From an uncultured Phascolarctobacterium sp. (lineage in GTDB: Bacteria; Bacillota; Negativicutes; Acidaminococcales; Acidaminococcaceae): DNA of 64,000 bases. The notes beneath the pieces were generated by a model that did not search any database, was not told the origin of the DNA, and worked only from the letters and a program-made list of their open reading frames with translations. Below, piece after piece: positions 51,463 to 60,320 of the stretch. The position numbers and the translations under genes were made by a program. Where the stretch lies: positions 31,896 to 95,895 of the forward strand of contig CANREP010000004.1 of NCBI GenBank assembly GCA_947629685.1, written 5' to 3'. The first letter of the stretch is position 1; the number at the start of each line of letters is the position of its first letter.

Positions 51463-51500
51463 GATATGGCCGCTTTCTATAAAATGAAGTCAAAATGAAA

Positions 51501-52631
51501 TCAGGAAGATTTCAGTGTAGTCAGCAGTTCCTGGACAAGTTCCCGCTGCTGCGTATTCATTGGCGTGTTGTTCTGCAGCTCGAAAAATTCCTGGAACAGC
51601 TCCAGTTCCGATTTCTGCGCCAATTTTTCCGCAGCGGTGATTTCGCCGCTGCTGCGCGTACGGCGGTTGTCGTATTCCAGCTGCAACAGATTGGGATAGA
51701 TGGTGCGCAGCTTTTTTACTGCATCCAGCACGTCGTCTTCGTCAGTCAGGGTGATATGAAAGTAGTCGTTGCGGTCCAGGTTTTGATAAAAGTCCAGGGA
51801 GGTAAGCTGCATATAAGTGCCTTTAATTTTTTTCAGGTCGTGCAGCGGCTGCAGCGGCAGGCAGCGGACTGTAAGCTCGCCTTTGGCGTGGAGCTCGACT
51901 ACGGTCAGCGATTTTTCCTGCGCTGCTTCGGAGAAAGAATATTTGAGCGGAGTACCGCAGTAGCGTACTTTTCCGCTGCCGATATTCTGCGGGCTGTGGA
52001 TATGCCCTAAAGCCGTATAGTCAAAGTCCGCAAACAAAGAGGCGTCTACGTTATCGAGGCCGCCGACAAAGATTTCCTCCGAATCGCTGCGCACTGCTCC
52101 CGTGACAAATTGATGAGCCACAAGGACATTGCGTTCAGAAGTATCTATTTCCATATGTGACAGCACGGTCTGCAGGGCTTCGTTAAAATTGCCTGCCGGA
52201 GCATCTTCAAAGACGCGCCGTACTGCTGCCGGCTTGATGAAAGGCAGCAGATGTATGTGCACTTTGCCGTAAGCGTCTGTAAGGGTGCAGCAGGGTACGG
52301 TGCCGTCATACAGACGGGAAAAATGAATCTTGTTCCGGGAAAACAGACGGGAGCCGAAAGTGAGGCGTTCTGCTGAGTCGTGATTGCCGCTGATAATAAA
52401 GACCGCCTGACCTGCCTGCGCCAGTTCTGTAAGGAAATCATCAAACAGCTGCACTGCTTCTACCGAGGGGATGGCTTTATCGTATACGTCCCCGGCGATG
52501 ATGACTCCGTCAGGCTGTTCCTGGCGGATGAGCCCGGTTATTTGTTCAAGGATATATTTCTGGTCCTCCAGCAGCGAGAACTCGTTGAGTTTTTTGCCGA
52601 TATGCAGATCGGACAGATGGATAAGTTTCAT
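51501..52631 (-). CDS. sbcD: exonuclease subunit SbcD
   Basis: A 376-residue Mre11-type nuclease. Phosphoesterase motifs are LSDLHIGKKLNE, GDVYDKAIPS, ISGNHDSAERL and YTALGHIHSPQ. It cooperates with SbcC, whose gene begins 38 bp after its stop, and both are probably read as one transcript. The C-terminal part after about 270 is the capping domain region. Confidence 0.95.
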   Translation of the reverse strand: MKLIHLSDLHIGKKLNEFSLLEDQKYILEQITGLIRQEQPDGVIIAGDVYDKAIPSVEAVQLFDDFLTELAQAGQAVFIISGNHDSAERLTFGSRLFSRNKIHFSRLYDGTVPCCTLTDAYGKVHIHLLPFIKPAAVRRVFEDAPAGNFNEALQTVLSHMEIDTSERNVLVAHQFVTGAVRSDSEEIFVGGLDNVDASLFADFDYTALGHIHSPQNIGSGKVRYCGTPLKYSFSEAAQEKSLTVVELHAKGELTVRCLPLQPLHDLKKIKGTYMQLTSLDFYQNLDRNDYFHITLTDEDDVLDAVKKLRTIYPNLLQLEYDNRRTRSSGEITAAEKLAQKSELELFQEFFELQNNTPMNTQQRELVQELLTTLKSS

Positions 52632-52691
52632 GGTTAATCTCCTTGCAAACTGCTTTCTGTCTTATTATAACATGCACAGCGTAAGAAAAAC

Positions 52692-52717
52692 TAAGGACAG
52701 GCTTTCAGGCCTGTCCT
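52692..52717 (-). terminator. terminator overlapping the end of the YitT gene
   Basis: On the minus strand AAGGACAGGC-CTGA-AAGCCTGTCCTT. The TGA stop of the YitT gene lies at the loop and a T-rich stretch follows. Confidence 0.75.
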
Positions 52718-53631
52718 TTATGGGAATTTTTTTCTGCTATATATTTTTTTGCGTATTCAGGACGCGGATTCTGAGGGCCGGAGGGTTTGAGAGTGAAGCC
52801 ACGTCCGAAGACGTCGTTGACGTCGTGGATGATCATAAATGCGTTGGGGTCGATTTCACGGCACAGGGATCTGATTTTTGCCGTCTGCGTCAGTTTGGCG
52901 ACGACAAAGAGGATTTCACGGTTCTGATGGGTAAAAGCGCCTTCGCCGTGCAGATAGGTGACGCCGCGTCCGACTACTTTGATGATTTCTTCGGCGATAT
53001 CGTCGGCACGGTCGCTGATTATGATGATATTTTTCTTAAAATCAAAACCTACGATGAAAGTATTGCAGGTCTTGGTCATTACAAAAAAGGTCAGCAGGGT
53101 GTACAGCACCGGCTCGATACCGAAAAAGAAAGTGCTGATGGTCAGCAGCAGGATGTTGAACATGAAATTGGTGTTGCTGACAGTAATCGAATAATTTTTC
53201 TGGATAATGGCGCCGATGATGTCCGTGCCGCCGCTGCTGCCGCCGGAGCGGTACATACAGGCCGCGCCGATACCGTACAGTACGCCGCCAGCTATGCAGG
53301 CCAGCATGGTATCATGCACAGGACGGTAAGCGGAAAGAAAATGGAAAAAATCCAGCGAAAAGGCAAAAAAGAGCATACCGAACAGGGCGTTAAGCGTGTA
53401 CTCCCGATCCATATACTTATAGGCGATAAAAAACAGCGGGATATTGCAGATAATGCTGGTCAGACCCATGGGCATACCAGAGATATAATAGGAGAGTACG
53501 GCGACGCCGCCGATACCGCCGCTGAGAAGCTTGTTGGGCATATAAAAGGTGTTGAGGGCTATACCCATGATCGAACAGCCCAAAGCGGTCATAACATAGC
53601 GATACAGGATAGTTTTGGTATACTTGTTCAT
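52705..53631 (-). CDS. YitT family membrane protein (DUF161/DUF2179)
   Basis: A 308-residue protein with five or six N-terminal helices (about 1-190), including NKLLSGGIGGVAVLSYYISG and YRSGGSSGGTDIIGAII, and a cytoplasmic C-terminal DUF2179 domain (about 220-285, GRGVTYLHGEGAFTHQNREI). Function in bacteria is not established. Single gene with GGGAGCC before the ATG. Confidence 0.88.
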   Translation of the reverse strand: MNKYTKTILYRYVMTALGCSIMGIALNTFYMPNKLLSGGIGGVAVLSYYISGMPMGLTSIICNIPLFFIAYKYMDREYTLNALFGMLFFAFSLDFFHFLSAYRPVHDTMLACIAGGVLYGIGAACMYRSGGSSGGTDIIGAIIQKNYSITVSNTNFMFNILLLTISTFFFGIEPVLYTLLTFFVMTKTCNTFIVGFDFKKNIIIISDRADDIAEEIIKVVGRGVTYLHGEGAFTHQNREILFVVAKLTQTAKIRSLCREIDPNAFMIIHDVNDVFGRGFTLKPSGPQNPRPEYAKKYIAEKNSHKGQA

Positions 53632-53797
53632 GTCGGCTCCCTTAGTTGAAATTAGAGATATATTAGTATAGTAACATTTTTAACAGAAAAAGCAACCGGC
53701 AGGATTTTCCTTTTAGGTAAAATTATTTTAAAAGCAAATAAAAAAAGAGCCGTGCCGGTGGAATGTTCGAAATTTAGCTTGCGGTGCAGGTTAAAGC

Positions 53798-53821
53798 AGT
53801 ATACAATAATATTGTATACAA
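53798..53821. promoter_or_regulatory. palindromic operator before ispE-gntR
   Basis: GTATACAAT-AAT-ATTGTATAC is a perfect inverted repeat. Its right half contains TTGTATACAA, an FadR/GntR-type box, and the left half AGTATACA is a near copy 15 bp away. It overlaps a likely -10 (TATACA, 53815) of the ispE promoter, the position expected for autorepression by the GntR protein encoded second in the operon. Confidence 0.6.
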
Positions 53822-53843
53822 AAATATTTAAGGTGTGCTGAAA

Positions 53844-54707
53844 ATGACAAAGATTAGTGAAACTGCTTATGCCAAAATCAATCTTGGCCTGAAGATACTG
53901 GGGCGACGCAGCGACGGATACCATGAAGTAAGCATGATTATGCAGAGTGTGGGTTTGTGTGATGAAATCATTATCGAAAACGGTAAAGACATCGAACTGA
54001 CGTGCAATCTTCCCGGCCTGAGCTGCGGCAGCGACAACCTGGCCTATAAGGCTGCCAAGCTGCTGGCGGACAGATATCATATAATTCCGAACGTTCATAT
54101 TACGTTGAACAAAAAAATTTTTCTGGCGGCCGGTCTTGCCGGTGGCAGCAGCGACGCTGCTGCTGTGCTGCGCGGCTTGAATAAATTTTGGCAGCTGGGG
54201 CTTACTCTGCAGCAGCTGGAAAGCCTGGCGGCTGAAATCGGCAGCGACGTGCCTTTCTGTCTCAGCGGCGGTACGGCGCTGGCGAAAGGACGCGGTGAAG
54301 TAATCATCCCGCTGGCGGATATGCCGGAAACGATTGTAGTGCTGGCCAAGCCGCGCGGACTGGAAGTATCCACAGCCTGGGTCTATAAAAATTATGACCG
54401 TGGGAGGGTAGTACAGATGCCCTGCATCTGGAATATGATGGAAAAATTACCTCAGGGAGGACATGCCATCATACCCTGTATGGGCAATGTGCTGGAAACT
54501 GTAACCATCCCTGCGCATCCAATTATTGCTTCCATTAAAGCTGCAATGCTGGGGGCAGGAGCATATTATGCCATGATGAGCGGCAGCGGCCCCACAGTTT
54601 TTGCGCTGGCGGACGATATGGCGGCTGCGGCGCGGATAGAGGATGCTTTGCAGGCTTTTGACGTAGAAATGGCAGTAACGACTACCAAAGGAAGGGTGGA
54701 GATATAA
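53844..54707 (+). CDS. ispE: 4-diphosphocytidyl-2-C-methyl-D-erythritol kinase
   Basis: A GHMP kinase of the non-mevalonate isoprenoid pathway, 287 residues. Substrate motif AYAKINLGLKILGRRSDGYHE, ATP loop AAGLAGGSSDAAAVLRGLN and C-terminal MSGSGPTVFAL are all present. ATG at 53844 is 8 bp from AAGGTG; the GTG in the ORF track overlaps that site. The stop overlaps the gntR start (TAATG). As in Bacillus, ispE leads into purR and glmU. Confidence 0.95.
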   Translation: MTKISETAYAKINLGLKILGRRSDGYHEVSMIMQSVGLCDEIIIENGKDIELTCNLPGLSCGSDNLAYKAAKLLADRYHIIPNVHITLNKKIFLAAGLAGGSSDAAAVLRGLNKFWQLGLTLQQLESLAAEIGSDVPFCLSGGTALAKGRGEVIIPLADMPETIVVLAKPRGLEVSTAWVYKNYDRGRVVQMPCIWNMMEKLPQGGHAIIPCMGNVLETVTIPAHPIIASIKAAMLGAGAYYAMMSGSGPTVFALADDMAAAARIEDALQAFDVEMAVTTTKGRVEI

Positions 54708-55384
54708 TGGCAGGACATTTACAACCGATTAAACTTGACAGTTATAAACCGCTGCGCGAGCTGGTATGTGAAAATATCCGGCAGGCAATTATCGACGGTA
54801 CTTTCAGTCCCGGCGAAAGGCTGATGGAGATCCAGCTGGCAGATGAAATGGGCGTCAGCCGCACTCCTGTAAGAGAGGCTATCAGAAAACTGGAGCTTGA
54901 GGGCTTCGTGGTGATGATTCCTCGCCGCGGTACCTATGTAGCAGATATTTCCATCAGAGATATTACGGAAATTTACGAAATCCGCACCTGTCTGGACGTT
55001 TTATCCGCTGGTTTGGCAGCCGAGCGCATAACCGATGAAGAATTGGAAGCACTGAATCGTCTGCTGGTAGAAATCGGCCAATATATCGCCGAAAACAATA
55101 TGGAGAAAATCGTTGAAGCAGATACGGCTTTCCATGATATCCTGTATCAGGCCAGCCGTAACGAAAGACTGCGTTCCATTATCAATAACCTGCGCGAGCA
55201 GCTGACCGGTATCCGTGGCCGTTCCATGAGCTATCCTGGACGTCTGGTGGAAACCATGGATGAGCATAGGGCGCTGGTAGACAGCATTGCTGCACGTGAT
55301 GTGGAGCGTGCCCAGAATGCGGCGAGGGCGCATATTGAAAATGCGGAACACACCCTCATGAAATCTCTGACGATGGCGAAATAA
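54707..55384 (+). CDS. GntR-family regulator with FCD domain
   Basis: A 225-residue regulator. The N-terminal winged helix (about 12-80) contains ADEMGVSRTPVREAIRKLELEG. The C-terminal all-helical FCD ligand domain (about 90-215) has the metal/acid-binding pattern with DTAFHDILYQASRN and MDEHRALVDSI. FCD regulators usually sense organic acids. It is cotranscribed with ispE and preceded by a GntR-type palindrome, so autoregulation is likely. The same box before pyc suggests it also acts on pyruvate carboxylase. Confidence 0.9.
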   Translation: MAGHLQPIKLDSYKPLRELVCENIRQAIIDGTFSPGERLMEIQLADEMGVSRTPVREAIRKLELEGFVVMIPRRGTYVADISIRDITEIYEIRTCLDVLSAGLAAERITDEELEALNRLLVEIGQYIAENNMEKIVEADTAFHDILYQASRNERLRSIINNLREQLTGIRGRSMSYPGRLVETMDEHRALVDSIAARDVERAQNAARAHIENAEHTLMKSLTMAK

Positions 55385-55386
55385 CC

Positions 55387-56157
55387 ATGAAGAAGATGTA
55401 TGACGCAGTTATCCTGGCGGGCGGCTATGCGCCGTGGCTGCGGGAGGTGGCCGGTACGGATATCCGTTGCCTGGCCAGATTGAATGAGAAAAGAATCCTG
55501 GACTATCTGACCGAGGCGCTGCAGGACAGCGGTCGGATCAGGAGGATTATGCTGGCGGCTCCTGCCGGAGCAATCAAGCCGGAGGAACTGCCGGACGGTG
55601 TGGAGATGTGCGAGGCAGAACAAGATATGCCGACGACTTCCCAGAAGGCGGCAGATGCGCTGGGTAGCAAAGAAAAGCTGCTGTTTGTCTGTGACGATAT
55701 CCCCATGCTGCACGCGGCGGCGGTAAATGATTTCCTGGATAAATGTGAAGCATATCCTGATAGACAGGTATATTATCCCGTTATTCCGCAAAAAATCTGC
55801 GCAAGAGATTATCCCCAGGCGCAGCGTACCTATGCCAGACTGGTGGACGGTACCTTTACCGGCGGCAATATGATGGTAGTTGACGCTTCTATCATACCGC
55901 AGGGACTGGCGAAAGCCAGGGAAATCTTTGCCAGGAGAAAGCAGCCTTTTCAGTTGTGTAAGTGGCTGGGCTTCGGGTTTATCCTGAAATTCCTGCTGCA
56001 CCGGCTGACGCTGATAGAAGCGGAAAAGCGGACTGCTGAGCTTTTGGAGTTGCCGTGTAAGGTAGTTGTGAGCAATTATGCCGAAGTAGGGATGGACATC
56101 GACAAACCGGCAGACTGGGAACTGCTGGCCGGATACCTTACTGCAGGCGGGAAATAG
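55387..56157 (+). CDS. MobA-like nucleotidyltransferase
   Basis: A 256-residue NTP transferase of the GT-A type. The N-terminal nucleotide motif is AVILAGGYAPWL, weaker than the usual LAGGxSxRMG, and the metal-binding acidic site is VCDDIPML. The C-terminus ends with GMDIDKPADWELL, a form typical of cofactor cytidylyl- or guanylyltransferases. Substrate is unknown. It begins 2 bp after gntR and precedes purR, an extra gene relative to the Bacillus order. Confidence 0.75.
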   Translation: MKKMYDAVILAGGYAPWLREVAGTDIRCLARLNEKRILDYLTEALQDSGRIRRIMLAAPAGAIKPEELPDGVEMCEAEQDMPTTSQKAADALGSKEKLLFVCDDIPMLHAAAVNDFLDKCEAYPDRQVYYPVIPQKICARDYPQAQRTYARLVDGTFTGGNMMVVDASIIPQGLAKAREIFARRKQPFQLCKWLGFGFILKFLLHRLTLIEAEKRTAELLELPCKVVVSNYAEVGMDIDKPADWELLAGYLTAGGK

Positions 56158-56191
56158 ATCATATCATTACAGAATAGAAAAGAGGGCGATT

Positions 56192-57010
56192 ATGGGAAGG
56201 GCAAAAAGAATGGAGCGAGTAGTGGCCTTAACCAAGCAGTTGACGGATCATCCGCACCAATTATTTTCATTTTCCTATTTTTGCAAAAAATTTGAAATAG
56301 CTAAATCCACTCTCAGCGAAGATGTGCTGGCAGTCAAAACCGGCCTTGAACTTTACGGGCTGGGAAAAGTGGAAACCTTGGCAGGAGCCGCGGGAGGCGT
56401 GCGTTTTATTCCCGGGCGGTCGCTTAAAGAGGATCATGATTTTCTGCAGGACCTGGCGGTAAAGCTTTCTGTGCCGGACAGGATACTGCCTGGCGGGCTG
56501 CTGTATACGACTGATTTGCTGTGTATGCCCGACGTGGTAGTGCGTCTGGGTGAAATCATCATGAAACGGATGCGGCATCTGGAGCCTGACTGTATCATGA
56601 CGGTGGAGACCAGAGGCATACCGCTGGCGCTGTTTGTGGCCAGGGCTTTTAATGTGCCGCTGGTGATGGCGCGGCACAGCAGTCAGATTACCGAAGGTTC
56701 CGCTGTGAACATCAATTATGTCAGCGGCTCATCCAAGATGATCCAGACCATGGCCATGCCCAAGCGGGCGCTGCAGCCGGGCAGCAGGGTGCTGATCGTG
56801 GATGATTTTATGAAAGGCGGCGGTACGGCCAGAGGCATGGTCAATCTGGCGAAAGAAGTCGGCGCCGAAGTGGTGGGCAAGGCTTTCATGATTGCTACTG
56901 CAGAGCCGGAGCATAAGATGGTGGATGATTATACGGCTTTATTTATGCTGCACAGCGTAAATGAGCTGGAAAGTAAAATCTTTATTGAACCTGTACAGGT
57001 AAAGGAGTAA
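56192..57010 (+). CDS. purR: pur operon repressor PurR (Gram-positive type)
   Basis: A 272-residue repressor with an N-terminal winged helix (about 1-75, KKFEIAKSTLSEDV) and a phosphoribosyltransferase-like domain that senses PRPP (VLIVDDFMKGGGTARGM). It sits immediately before glmU and prs, the latter making PRPP, its effector. Candidate targets include purC in this window. Confidence 0.95.
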   Translation: MGRAKRMERVVALTKQLTDHPHQLFSFSYFCKKFEIAKSTLSEDVLAVKTGLELYGLGKVETLAGAAGGVRFIPGRSLKEDHDFLQDLAVKLSVPDRILPGGLLYTTDLLCMPDVVVRLGEIIMKRMRHLEPDCIMTVETRGIPLALFVARAFNVPLVMARHSSQITEGSAVNINYVSGSSKMIQTMAMPKRALQPGSRVLIVDDFMKGGGTARGMVNLAKEVGAEVVGKAFMIATAEPEHKMVDDYTALFMLHSVNELESKIFIEPVQVKE

Positions 57011-57014
57011 GCAA

Positions 57015-58385
57015 ATGACAGAATTAAGAGCTGTAATTTTAGCTGCGGGTAAAGGCACAAGGATGCGCAGCAAATTACCCAAGGTTTTGCATAAAGTGGG
57101 CGGCAAGCCGATGCTGCAGCATGTGCTGGACGCTGCTGACGCTGCCGGCGCTGCCGAAAAAATCGTCATCGTGGGACACGGAGCAGAACTGGTGGAAAGC
57201 ATGGTAGGCGAACAGGGCAAGATAGTCCTGCAGGCTGAACAGCTGGGTACTGGTCATGCTGTGATGCAGACGCAAGAGGCATTGGCAGGTTTTACAGGCA
57301 CTGCGATGATTTTATGCGGCGATACGCCGCTGTTAGACGGTGTAGAGCTGAAAAAATTCTATGAAGCTCACGTGCAGTCCGGCGCTGCAGCTACCGTGCT
57401 GACTGCTTTTATGGATAATCCGTTCGGTTATGGGCGTATCGTGCGCGATGCTGAAGGCAATGTGCGGGGTATCGTGGAAGAAAAGGACGCCGATGCGCAG
57501 CAGAAGCTGATTAAAGAAATCAATACCGGTATTTACTGTCTGGAATGTCCGTTGATGTTTGACGTGCTGGCAACGCTGACCTGCGATAATGCTCAGGGCG
57601 AGTATTATCTTACCGATGTGCTGACTAAACTGAATGAAGCAGGCAAAAAAGTTGGCGGCGTCGTTACTGAAGACAGCGACATGGTCATGGGCATCAATTC
57701 CCGCCGGCAGCTGGCAGAGGCCGAAAGCGTTATGCGCGTGCGTATTTTAAATAGACTGATGGACGAAGGCGTGACTATCATGGATCCTGCCAGCACCTTT
57801 ATTGAAGGCAGCGTAAAAATCGGCAGTGATACCGTTATCTATCCGTTTACCTGGCTGGAAGGCAGCACGGAGATTGGCGAAGACTGTGAAATCGGTCCCA
57901 ATGTGCGGCTGACTAATGTACAGGTCGGCAGCGGCACCCATTTGCAGTTCGTTTATGGACATGACTGCAAGGTATGCGACGAGGTAACTGCAGGTCCGTA
58001 TGTACACCTGCGCCCTGATGCAGTTATCGGCAATAAGGTGAAAATCGGCAACTTTGTGGAAGTGAAAAATTCCAACGTGGGCACCGGCACCAAACTGCCG
58101 CATCTTACCTACATCGGCGACAGCGACATCGGCAGCGGCGTCAATATGGGCTGCGGCTGCATCACTGTTAATTACGACGGTAAGAAGAAGCATCGCACTG
58201 TGGTTGAAGACAATGTTTTTGTCGGCTGCAACACCAATCTGGTGGCGCCGGTAACAGTCAAGGCAGGCAGCTATATCGGCGCAGGCTCCACTATTACCAA
58301 GGAAGTGCCCGAAAACAGCCTGGGTATCGCCAGAGCTAAGCAGAAGAATCTGGAAGGCTGGGCAGAAAAGTATCGTAATAAGTAA
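57015..58385 (+). CDS. glmU: bifunctional UDP-GlcNAc pyrophosphorylase / GlcN-1-P acetyltransferase
   Basis: Makes UDP-GlcNAc for wall and LPS synthesis. The 456-residue protein has the N-terminal uridylyltransferase motif LAAGKGTRMRSKLPKVLH and LCGDTPLL, then a left-handed beta-helix acetyltransferase domain from about residue 250 with hexapeptide repeats and KHRTVVEDNVFVGCNTNL. It starts 4 bp after purR. Confidence 0.97.
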   Translation: MTELRAVILAAGKGTRMRSKLPKVLHKVGGKPMLQHVLDAADAAGAAEKIVIVGHGAELVESMVGEQGKIVLQAEQLGTGHAVMQTQEALAGFTGTAMILCGDTPLLDGVELKKFYEAHVQSGAAATVLTAFMDNPFGYGRIVRDAEGNVRGIVEEKDADAQQKLIKEINTGIYCLECPLMFDVLATLTCDNAQGEYYLTDVLTKLNEAGKKVGGVVTEDSDMVMGINSRRQLAEAESVMRVRILNRLMDEGVTIMDPASTFIEGSVKIGSDTVIYPFTWLEGSTEIGEDCEIGPNVRLTNVQVGSGTHLQFVYGHDCKVCDEVTAGPYVHLRPDAVIGNKVKIGNFVEVKNSNVGTGTKLPHLTYIGDSDIGSGVNMGCGCITVNYDGKKKHRTVVEDNVFVGCNTNLVAPVTVKAGSYIGAGSTITKEVPENSLGIARAKQKNLEGWAEKYRNK

Positions 58386-58494
58386 GCGAAGGTTAAAGAG
58401 TTTGCAAAAAACTTGTTAAAGGATTGCTTTTTAGGTATAATTAAACAGAGAATTAAATATTGACCAACAAGGTACAATTTGGAGGGATTGGGAC

Positions 58495-59454
58495 ATGTTG
58501 TCAGATGAAAATAAGTTTAGAATTTTTGCAGGTAATGCTAACCCGGATTTAGCGCGCGAGATTGCTGCTTATCTTGGCACTACCGTAGGCGATGCTGTTA
58601 TCAACCGTTTCAATAACGGCGAAGTACAGGTTATGATTAACGAAAGCGTACGCGGCAAGGATATCTTTATCGTCCAGCCGACCTGCGGACCGATTGTTAA
58701 TGACAATGTAATGGAACTGCTGATTATGGCAGATGCTTTCAAACGTGCATCCGCCCAGCATATTACTGCGGTTATTCCTTACTATGGCTATGCCCGCCAG
58801 GATCGTAAGGCTCGCGGCCGTGAACCTATTACAGCTAAACTTATGGCTGATCTTTTGGAAACTGCAGGTATTACCCGTGTAGTTACCATTGATCTACATG
58901 CTGCACAGATCCAGGGTTTCTTCAATATTCCTTTTGACCATATGCCTGGCGGCCCGATTTTGGCTGAATATATTAAGAGCAAAAAATTGGATGATATGGT
59001 AGTAGTATCTCCTGACCTTGGCGGTGTAGGACGTGCCCGCGGTTTTGCGGAAATGCTGCAGTGCCCGTTGGCTATTATTGATAAACGCCGTCCTGAACCA
59101 GGCGTAGCAGAGGTTATGAACCTCATCGGCAATGTAGAAGGCAAGACGGCTATCATGGTCGACGACATGGTAGATACGGCAGGTTCTCTGACCGAAGGCG
59201 CACGCGCCCTGAAAAAGCTGGGCGCAAAAGAAATCTACGCCTGCTGCACTCATCCTATCCTGACTGATCCGGCACTGTCCCGTATTGCTCAGTCCGATAT
59301 TACGGAATTGGTAGTTACCAATACCATTCCGCTGCCGCCGAACAAGAAACACCCAAAGATCAAAGTGCTGTCCATAGCTCCTATCTTGGCAGAAACTGTT
59401 CTGCGTATTTACAACGACTGGTCTGTAAGCCAATTATTTGATACTCATAAATAA
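58495..59454 (+). CDS. prs: ribose-phosphate pyrophosphokinase
   Basis: Makes PRPP from ribose-5-phosphate and ATP. The 319-residue protein has GYARQDRKARGREPITAKL, TIDLHAAQIQGFF and the PRPP loop MVDDMVDTAGSLTEGA. GGAGG lies 9 bp before the ATG. It follows glmU by 109 bp, as in Bacillus, and ends at a terminator. Confidence 0.97.
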   Translation: MLSDENKFRIFAGNANPDLAREIAAYLGTTVGDAVINRFNNGEVQVMINESVRGKDIFIVQPTCGPIVNDNVMELLIMADAFKRASAQHITAVIPYYGYARQDRKARGREPITAKLMADLLETAGITRVVTIDLHAAQIQGFFNIPFDHMPGGPILAEYIKSKKLDDMVVVSPDLGGVGRARGFAEMLQCPLAIIDKRRPEPGVAEVMNLIGNVEGKTAIMVDDMVDTAGSLTEGARALKKLGAKEIYACCTHPILTDPALSRIAQSDITELVVTNTIPLPPNKKHPKIKVLSIAPILAETVLRIYNDWSVSQLFDTHK

Positions 59455-59462
59455 AATAACAA

Positions 59463-59492
59463 AGGCTTGCCTTGATGGCAGGCCTTTTTCTT
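59463..59492 (+). terminator. terminator after prs
   Basis: AAGGCTTGCC-TTGAT-GGCAGGCCTT stem (one mismatch) followed by TTTTC. Confidence 0.85.
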
Positions 59493-59514
59493 TAGAAAGC
59501 AACGGTTGCTAAAA

Positions 59515-60315
59515 ATGAGACTTATTTACATTATTGCCTGCTGCGGCATTTTAGGAATGGCAGCGCTGTGGCTGGGGAAATTGCATCTTATACGCAGAAA
59601 GCCGGCTTTGCTGACAGCCGCTGCAGGAGTTTTGCTTGCGGGCGTATTGACGCTGTGCGCTGTGCTGCCGCAGAATAATTTTTACGGGCAGGTTATCACC
59701 AGCGTGCCGGTGCAGAAAAAACTGGTGGCCTTAACGTATGACGACGGCCCGTATCTGCCCTATACATTGGAGCTGCTGCAGGTGCTGCAGGAAAAAAATG
59801 TTAAAGCTACCTTTTTCATGGTGGGAGAGAATGCTTTTAAAAAGCAGGAAGCGGTGCGTATCGTAAGCAGGCAGGGACATGAGATAGCCCTACATGCAGG
59901 AACTCACCGCGACTTACTTAAGCTGGACCGGGAAGCTATAGCTGCCAATATCGACAGCGGCAAAACCACGCTGGCCTGGCTGAGCGGACAAGACATAAAG
60001 TTTATGCGTCCGCCGCACGGATTTCGTGACTGGGCCGTAATGGCGGAAATACGGCAGGCAGGTCTGACTGCTGTTAACTGGAGCGTTATTCCGCGTGACT
60101 GGACTAATCCTGGGACGGATGTTATTGTAGACAGAGTTTGCAGTAAAGTGTTTCCTGGCGCTATTATCCTGCTGCACGATGGCGACAGCCCTAAAAATGC
60201 TGCTTCAAGGCAGCAGACTGTAGAAGCCACCGCTGCCATTATCGACAGGCTGCGCTCGGAAGGATATGAATTTGTAACAGTCAGCCAGCTTGTGGCTGCA
60301 AAGGAGGAAAAATAA
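59515..60315 (+). CDS. polysaccharide deacetylase (NodB domain), membrane-anchored
   Basis: A 266-residue protein with one or two N-terminal helices (about 3-20 and 32-50) and an extracytoplasmic NodB domain. Motif 1 is TYDDGP with both catalytic/metal Asp residues, motif 2 is HAGTHRD, motif 3 RPPHGFRD and motif 5 LLHDGD. It probably removes acetyl groups from peptidoglycan or another aminosugar polymer. ATG at 59515 is preferred over the upstream TTG, though the ribosome site is weak. pth follows after 5 bp. Confidence 0.85.
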   Translation: MRLIYIIACCGILGMAALWLGKLHLIRRKPALLTAAAGVLLAGVLTLCAVLPQNNFYGQVITSVPVQKKLVALTYDDGPYLPYTLELLQVLQEKNVKATFFMVGENAFKKQEAVRIVSRQGHEIALHAGTHRDLLKLDREAIAANIDSGKTTLAWLSGQDIKFMRPPHGFRDWAVMAEIRQAGLTAVNWSVIPRDWTNPGTDVIVDRVCSKVFPGAIILLHDGDSPKNAASRQQTVEATAAIIDRLRSEGYEFVTVSQLVAAKEEK

Positions 60316-60320
60316 AACTT

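Noticed and set aside
52471-53649. 392-aa plus-strand ORF
   Set aside because: Antisense to the YitT gene; no ribosome site, low-complexity Asp/Gly/His composition.
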